IMG/VR virus record: IMGVR_UViG_3300025652_000608
Coordinates: 1-22,578 of that record
DNA length: 22,578 nt
Direction: 5' to 3' (one strand)
DNA from: a virus
In this document: piece by piece, positions 21,402 to 22,578 of the stretch
Layout: the number at the start of each line of letters is the position of its first letter
Numbering within the stretch: position 1 is the stretch's first letter
Program-made: the position numbers and the translations under genes
Notes under the pieces: model-generated
Seen by the model: only the letters and a program-made list of their open reading frames with translations
What the model was told of the DNA's origin: nothing
Databases searched by the model: none

Positions 21402-21420
21402 CCCCCCAAATATAGGGGGG
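21402..21420. repeat. GC hairpin in the control region
   Basis: CCCCCC and GGGGGG pair around AAATATA. The right arm continues into GGGGGCCCCC, so alternative foldings exist. There is no T-run on either strand, so it is not a standard terminator. It belongs with two other C/G-block hairpins at 21,886 and 22,532 in the same rightward part of the window and may insulate the divergent units. Confidence 0.55.
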
Positions 21421-21450
21421 CCCCCTTCGCCTAGAGGGCAATATTGAGGT

Positions 21451-21529
21451 CGATCCGACCCAGTTACCCCCGCCCAATGCCAAGGGGGCAAGCGATCCGG
21501 CCCAGATATGCACGATCCGACCCAGATAT
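21451..21529. repeat. Three iteron-like direct repeats CGATCCGRCCCAG
   Basis: Copies start at 21,451, 21,493 and 21,513. The last two extend to CGATCCGRCCCAGATAT and differ at one base (G for A). Start-to-start distances are 42 and 20 bases, close to multiples of two helical turns, so bound proteins would lie on nearly the same face. The position is just upstream of the rightward promoter. Repressor operators, an activator array or replication iterons are all possible. Confidence 0.7.
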
Positions 21530-21546
21530 TGGGTAAATTAATTTAA

Positions 21547-21611
21547 ATAACTTGCAATTAATTGTGTTTTAGTTGTTGACTTATTAAATCATAGGCCCCA
21601 TAACAAGTTAT
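21547..21611. repeat. 8-bp inverted repeat flanking the rightward promoter
   Basis: ATAACTTG at 21,547-21,554 and CAAGTTAT at 21,604-21,611 are exact inverted copies. One lies upstream of the -35, and the other overlaps the end of the -10. Two regulator molecules bound here could loop or cover the promoter. The repeat is short, so chance occurrence in AT-rich DNA is possible. Confidence 0.45.
21576..21604 (+). promoter_or_regulatory. Rightward sigma70-type promoter
   Basis: TTGACT (5 of 6 to TTGACA), a 17-base spacer and CATAAC (4 of 6 to TATAAT) lie 48 bases before the first rightward gene. The DNA immediately upstream is AT-rich, as in an UP element. It should be read by host RNA polymerase and is probably an early promoter. 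Confidence 0.6.
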
Positions 21612-21652
21612 GGAAGCAATCAAGCGACCATTTCAATTAAGGAAACATTCAA

Positions 21653-21874
21653 ATGGAATATCAAGACAAGATAGCAAAGATCGAAGCAAAGATTGCCAAG
21701 CTGACTAAACAGCGCAATGAGCTACGCATAGAAGCAATCGAGCAAGGTTATGCTCACTATGTCACTACATACCGGACACTGGCCCCCAACCTCACATGGT
21801 GGAAAGAGAACCGACCCACAGTTTGGCAACAGTATGCCAAAGAGTCCAAGGTCAATAAGTTTACTTGGATATAG
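21653..21874 (+). CDS. Small coiled-coil early protein
   Basis: This is a 73-residue protein. The N-terminal half is a lysine-rich heptad helix (YQDKIAKIEAKIAKLTKQRN) and the second half contains YVTTYRTLAPNLTWWKENRP with several aromatic residues, then VWQQYAKES and FTWI at the end. AAGGAAA serves as ribosome site. It is first in the rightward unit, just after the promoter, and is followed by a GC hairpin. A role in early take-over or regulation is usual for such small first genes, but nothing in the sequence specifies it. I do not recognise the family. Confidence 0.7.
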   Translation: MEYQDKIAKIEAKIAKLTKQRNELRIEAIEQGYAHYVTTYRTLAPNLTWWKENRPTVWQQYAKESKVNKFTWI

Positions 21875-21885
21875 AGTTTATCTGC

Positions 21886-21908
21886 ATGGCCCCCCAAACG
21901 GGGGCCAT
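21886..21908 (+). terminator. Perfect GC hairpin after the first rightward gene
   Basis: ATGGCCCCC and GGGGGCCAT form a 9-bp stem with a CAAAC loop, 12 bases after the stop at 21,874. It lacks a following T-run, so termination would be partial or it could instead stabilise or process the mRNA. A similar hairpin follows the third rightward gene. Confidence 0.55.
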
Positions 21909-21948
21909 CGAGATGGACTTTCCCATCATTCAACTAGGAGAATAGAAT

Positions 21949-22173
21949 ATGCAAGAAACATACGGATTAGACGATAAGGATCGATTTACAAAAGACAAGG
22001 ATGGAAACACCATCGTCGTTGGCAAAGTCGGAGACGAAAAGCCGGAGCAATCCACCGGCAATCGCTTAAAGTTTAAGCTCGAGTTCATGATGATGATGCT
22101 GATGGCAGATCGTCGCGACGAAGCATCTAAGATGTACGATCAGCTGATCGAAGAGTTTGACAAGCTTGCATAA
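21949..22173 (+). CDS. Small acidic early protein
   Basis: This is a 74-residue protein. The N-terminus is charged (DDKDRFTKDKDGNTIVVGKV), with a DKDGN stretch that looks like part of an EF-hand loop but lacks the rest. The C-terminal half is a helix with a run of methionines (LKFKLEFMMMMLMADRRDEA) ending SKMYDQLIEEFDKLA. A strong AGGAG site lies eight bases before the ATG. It sits in the rightward unit between two other small genes, each with its own good ribosome site. Not recognised; function unknown. Confidence 0.7.
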   Translation: MQETYGLDDKDRFTKDKDGNTIVVGKVGDEKPEQSTGNRLKFKLEFMMMMLMADRRDEASKMYDQLIEEFDKLA

Positions 22174-22181
22174 CTAAAAAC

Positions 22182-22209
22182 TTGTGTTCCGGTCACAATC
22201 TGATATGAT
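22182..22209 (+). promoter_or_regulatory. Rightward extended -10 promoter
   Basis: TATGAT (5 of 6) is preceded by TG one base upstream, the extended -10 signature, and TTGTGT lies 16 bases before it. It is located between the second and third rightward genes, about 37 bases before the ATG at 22,246, and would give the third gene independent expression. Confidence 0.6.
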
Positions 22210-22245
22210 CGGGACACTATAAATTTCAACTAATAGGAGGCTATA

Positions 22246-22518
22246 ATGCCAAGAACAACATTCGGAAAAGCAAGAACAAAAGAAACACCATACGCAGTTT
22301 ACAAGAACTCCCAGGGCTGGGAGTGGCGGGTGCTCAAGACCTACAAACATTCTAGCGCAGAACAAAACGATCCATATGCTAGATGGTTTGTTGCGGCAAC
22401 ATCCCCGCATATGCATGGTGGCGGGTTCGAGCTTGGCGATACATATGCTAGAGAGATCACGCAATACGGTCAGCTTGTAGATGCTGATCCAGCATGGCGG
22501 GACGAATACCCAGGATAA
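22246..22518 (+). CDS. Small conserved early protein
   Basis: This is a 90-residue protein with many aromatic residues: TPYAVYKNSQGWEWRVLKTY, then QNDPYARWFVAATSPHMHGG and FELGDTYAREI. A DPYARWF...P......ELGD.Y.R.I pattern is one I associate with small proteins in marine phage early regions; no function is attached. It has a very good AGGAGG site five to six bases before the ATG, its own extended -10 promoter upstream, and a perfect GC hairpin 13 bases after the stop. This suggests strong, separately controlled early expression. Confidence 0.72.
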   Translation: MPRTTFGKARTKETPYAVYKNSQGWEWRVLKTYKHSSAEQNDPYARWFVAATSPHMHGGGFELGDTYAREITQYGQLVDADPAWRDEYPG

Positions 22519-22531
22519 TAAGAACATCAGC

Positions 22532-22554
22532 AAGGGCCCCCGCGTGGGGCCCTT
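22532..22554 (+). terminator. Perfect GC hairpin after the third rightward gene
   Basis: AAGGGCCCC and GGGGCCCTT pair over nine bases with a CGCGT loop, 13 bases after the stop at 22,518. The downstream DNA has only a short TTT about 18 bases away. It is likely a transcript end or mRNA-stabilising element and mirrors the hairpin at 21,886. Confidence 0.6.
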
Positions 22555-22578
22555 CGTGATGCGCTTGGCATCTTTCAA

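Larger units (their letters stand above)
21235..21652. promoter_or_regulatory. Divergent control region between the two transcription units
   Basis: These roughly 420 bases carry no convincing gene. They separate the leftward virion/lysis array from the rightward small genes. Visible elements, listed separately, are a GC hairpin (21,402-21,420), three CGATCCGRCCCAG repeats (21,451-21,529), a rightward promoter (21,576-21,604) inside an inverted repeat, and a weaker leftward promoter. Further palindromes are CAATATTG (21,439-21,446), TAAATTAATTTA (21,534-21,545) and CAATTAATTG (21,555-21,564). A 10-bp direct repeat AATGAAATTA occurs at 21,278 and 21,339. The right half is AT-rich and the middle GC-rich, a contrast that could mark a replication or switch region. 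Confidence 0.7.

Noticed and set aside
21285-21491. 68-residue leftward open frame within the control region
   Set aside because: Its translation is Cys/Gly/Pro-rich with no recognisable pattern, has no good ribosome site and spans the hairpin and repeats, so I treat the region as non-coding.
21949-22173. EF-hand in the small acidic rightward protein (DKDGN)
   Set aside because: The first half of a loop is suggestive, but the later ligand positions and closing Glu are missing.
1-22578. CRISPR array, insertion sequence, integrase or attachment site
   Set aside because: No regular repeat-spacer pattern, transposase or recombinase motifs, or terminal inverted repeats of an IS were seen; nothing in this window indicates lysogeny.

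Overview
The window is part of the genome of a tailed double-stranded DNA bacteriophage, most likely a marine phage of a Gram-negative host. The evidence is a complete virion-assembly and lysis module: large terminase, portal, scaffold, HK97-type capsid protein, head-to-tail connectors, 3-TM holin and GH19 endolysin. Several proteins with Sec signal peptides and a GH19 lysin point to a host with a periplasm. The short basic, Gly/Lys-rich and Zn-ribbon-type proteins at the left resemble families common in uncultured marine phage contigs; this is from memory of the families, not a search. No tape-measure or sheath gene is visible and one connector resembles the SU10-type adaptor, so a short-tailed phage is plausible. 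The tail fibre genes, replication genes and small terminase are not in view, so this remains an inference.

Layout. Nearly everything from about 21,234 down to 1 is one leftward (minus-strand) array of tightly packed genes. Many junctions are ATGA or TAATG stop-start overlaps, suggesting translational coupling. In transcription order: a lysozyme-like virion protein and a HlyC-like acyltransferase candidate (20,144-21,234); a 1457-residue virion or ejection protein (15,774-20,147); large terminase (14,314-15,777); portal (11,834-14,314); an unusual cassette of five small exported proteins (9,190-11,832); a lysis region with a coiled-coil membrane protein, an EF-hand membrane protein, a holin and a GH19 endolysin (7,336-9,190); a Cys-rich protein, a small helical protein and a GroES-like co-chaperonin (6,273-7,313); scaffold, small head proteins and major capsid protein (3,285-6,261). 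A rho-independent terminator follows directly. Then come beta-rich structural proteins, small basic proteins and the connector/adaptor genes (1-3,153), the last cut by the window edge.

A control region of about 420 bp (21,235-21,652) separates this array from three small rightward genes (21,653-22,518). It holds a good sigma70-type rightward promoter flanked by an 8-bp inverted repeat, three copies of a CGATCCGRCCCAG iteron-like repeat, palindromes, a GC hairpin and a weaker leftward promoter candidate. Two rightward genes are followed by perfect GC-rich hairpins.

The most unusual content is the exported-protein cassette between portal and lysis. It contains a pilin-like beta protein with exactly two cysteines, a mini Ig-like protein resembling half of a periplasmic pilus chaperone, a disulphide/coiled-coil protein and two larger exported proteins. 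Two of its genes overlap by 71 bp such that one frame encodes a C-terminal membrane segment and the other a signal peptide. I suggest the phage exports a small extracytoplasmic assembly late in infection; its role is unknown. Other points of note are the acyltransferase candidate coupled to the giant virion protein, the canonical EF-hand loop in the lysis region, and a zinc-ribbon-like protein that seems to have lost all four metal-binding cysteines.
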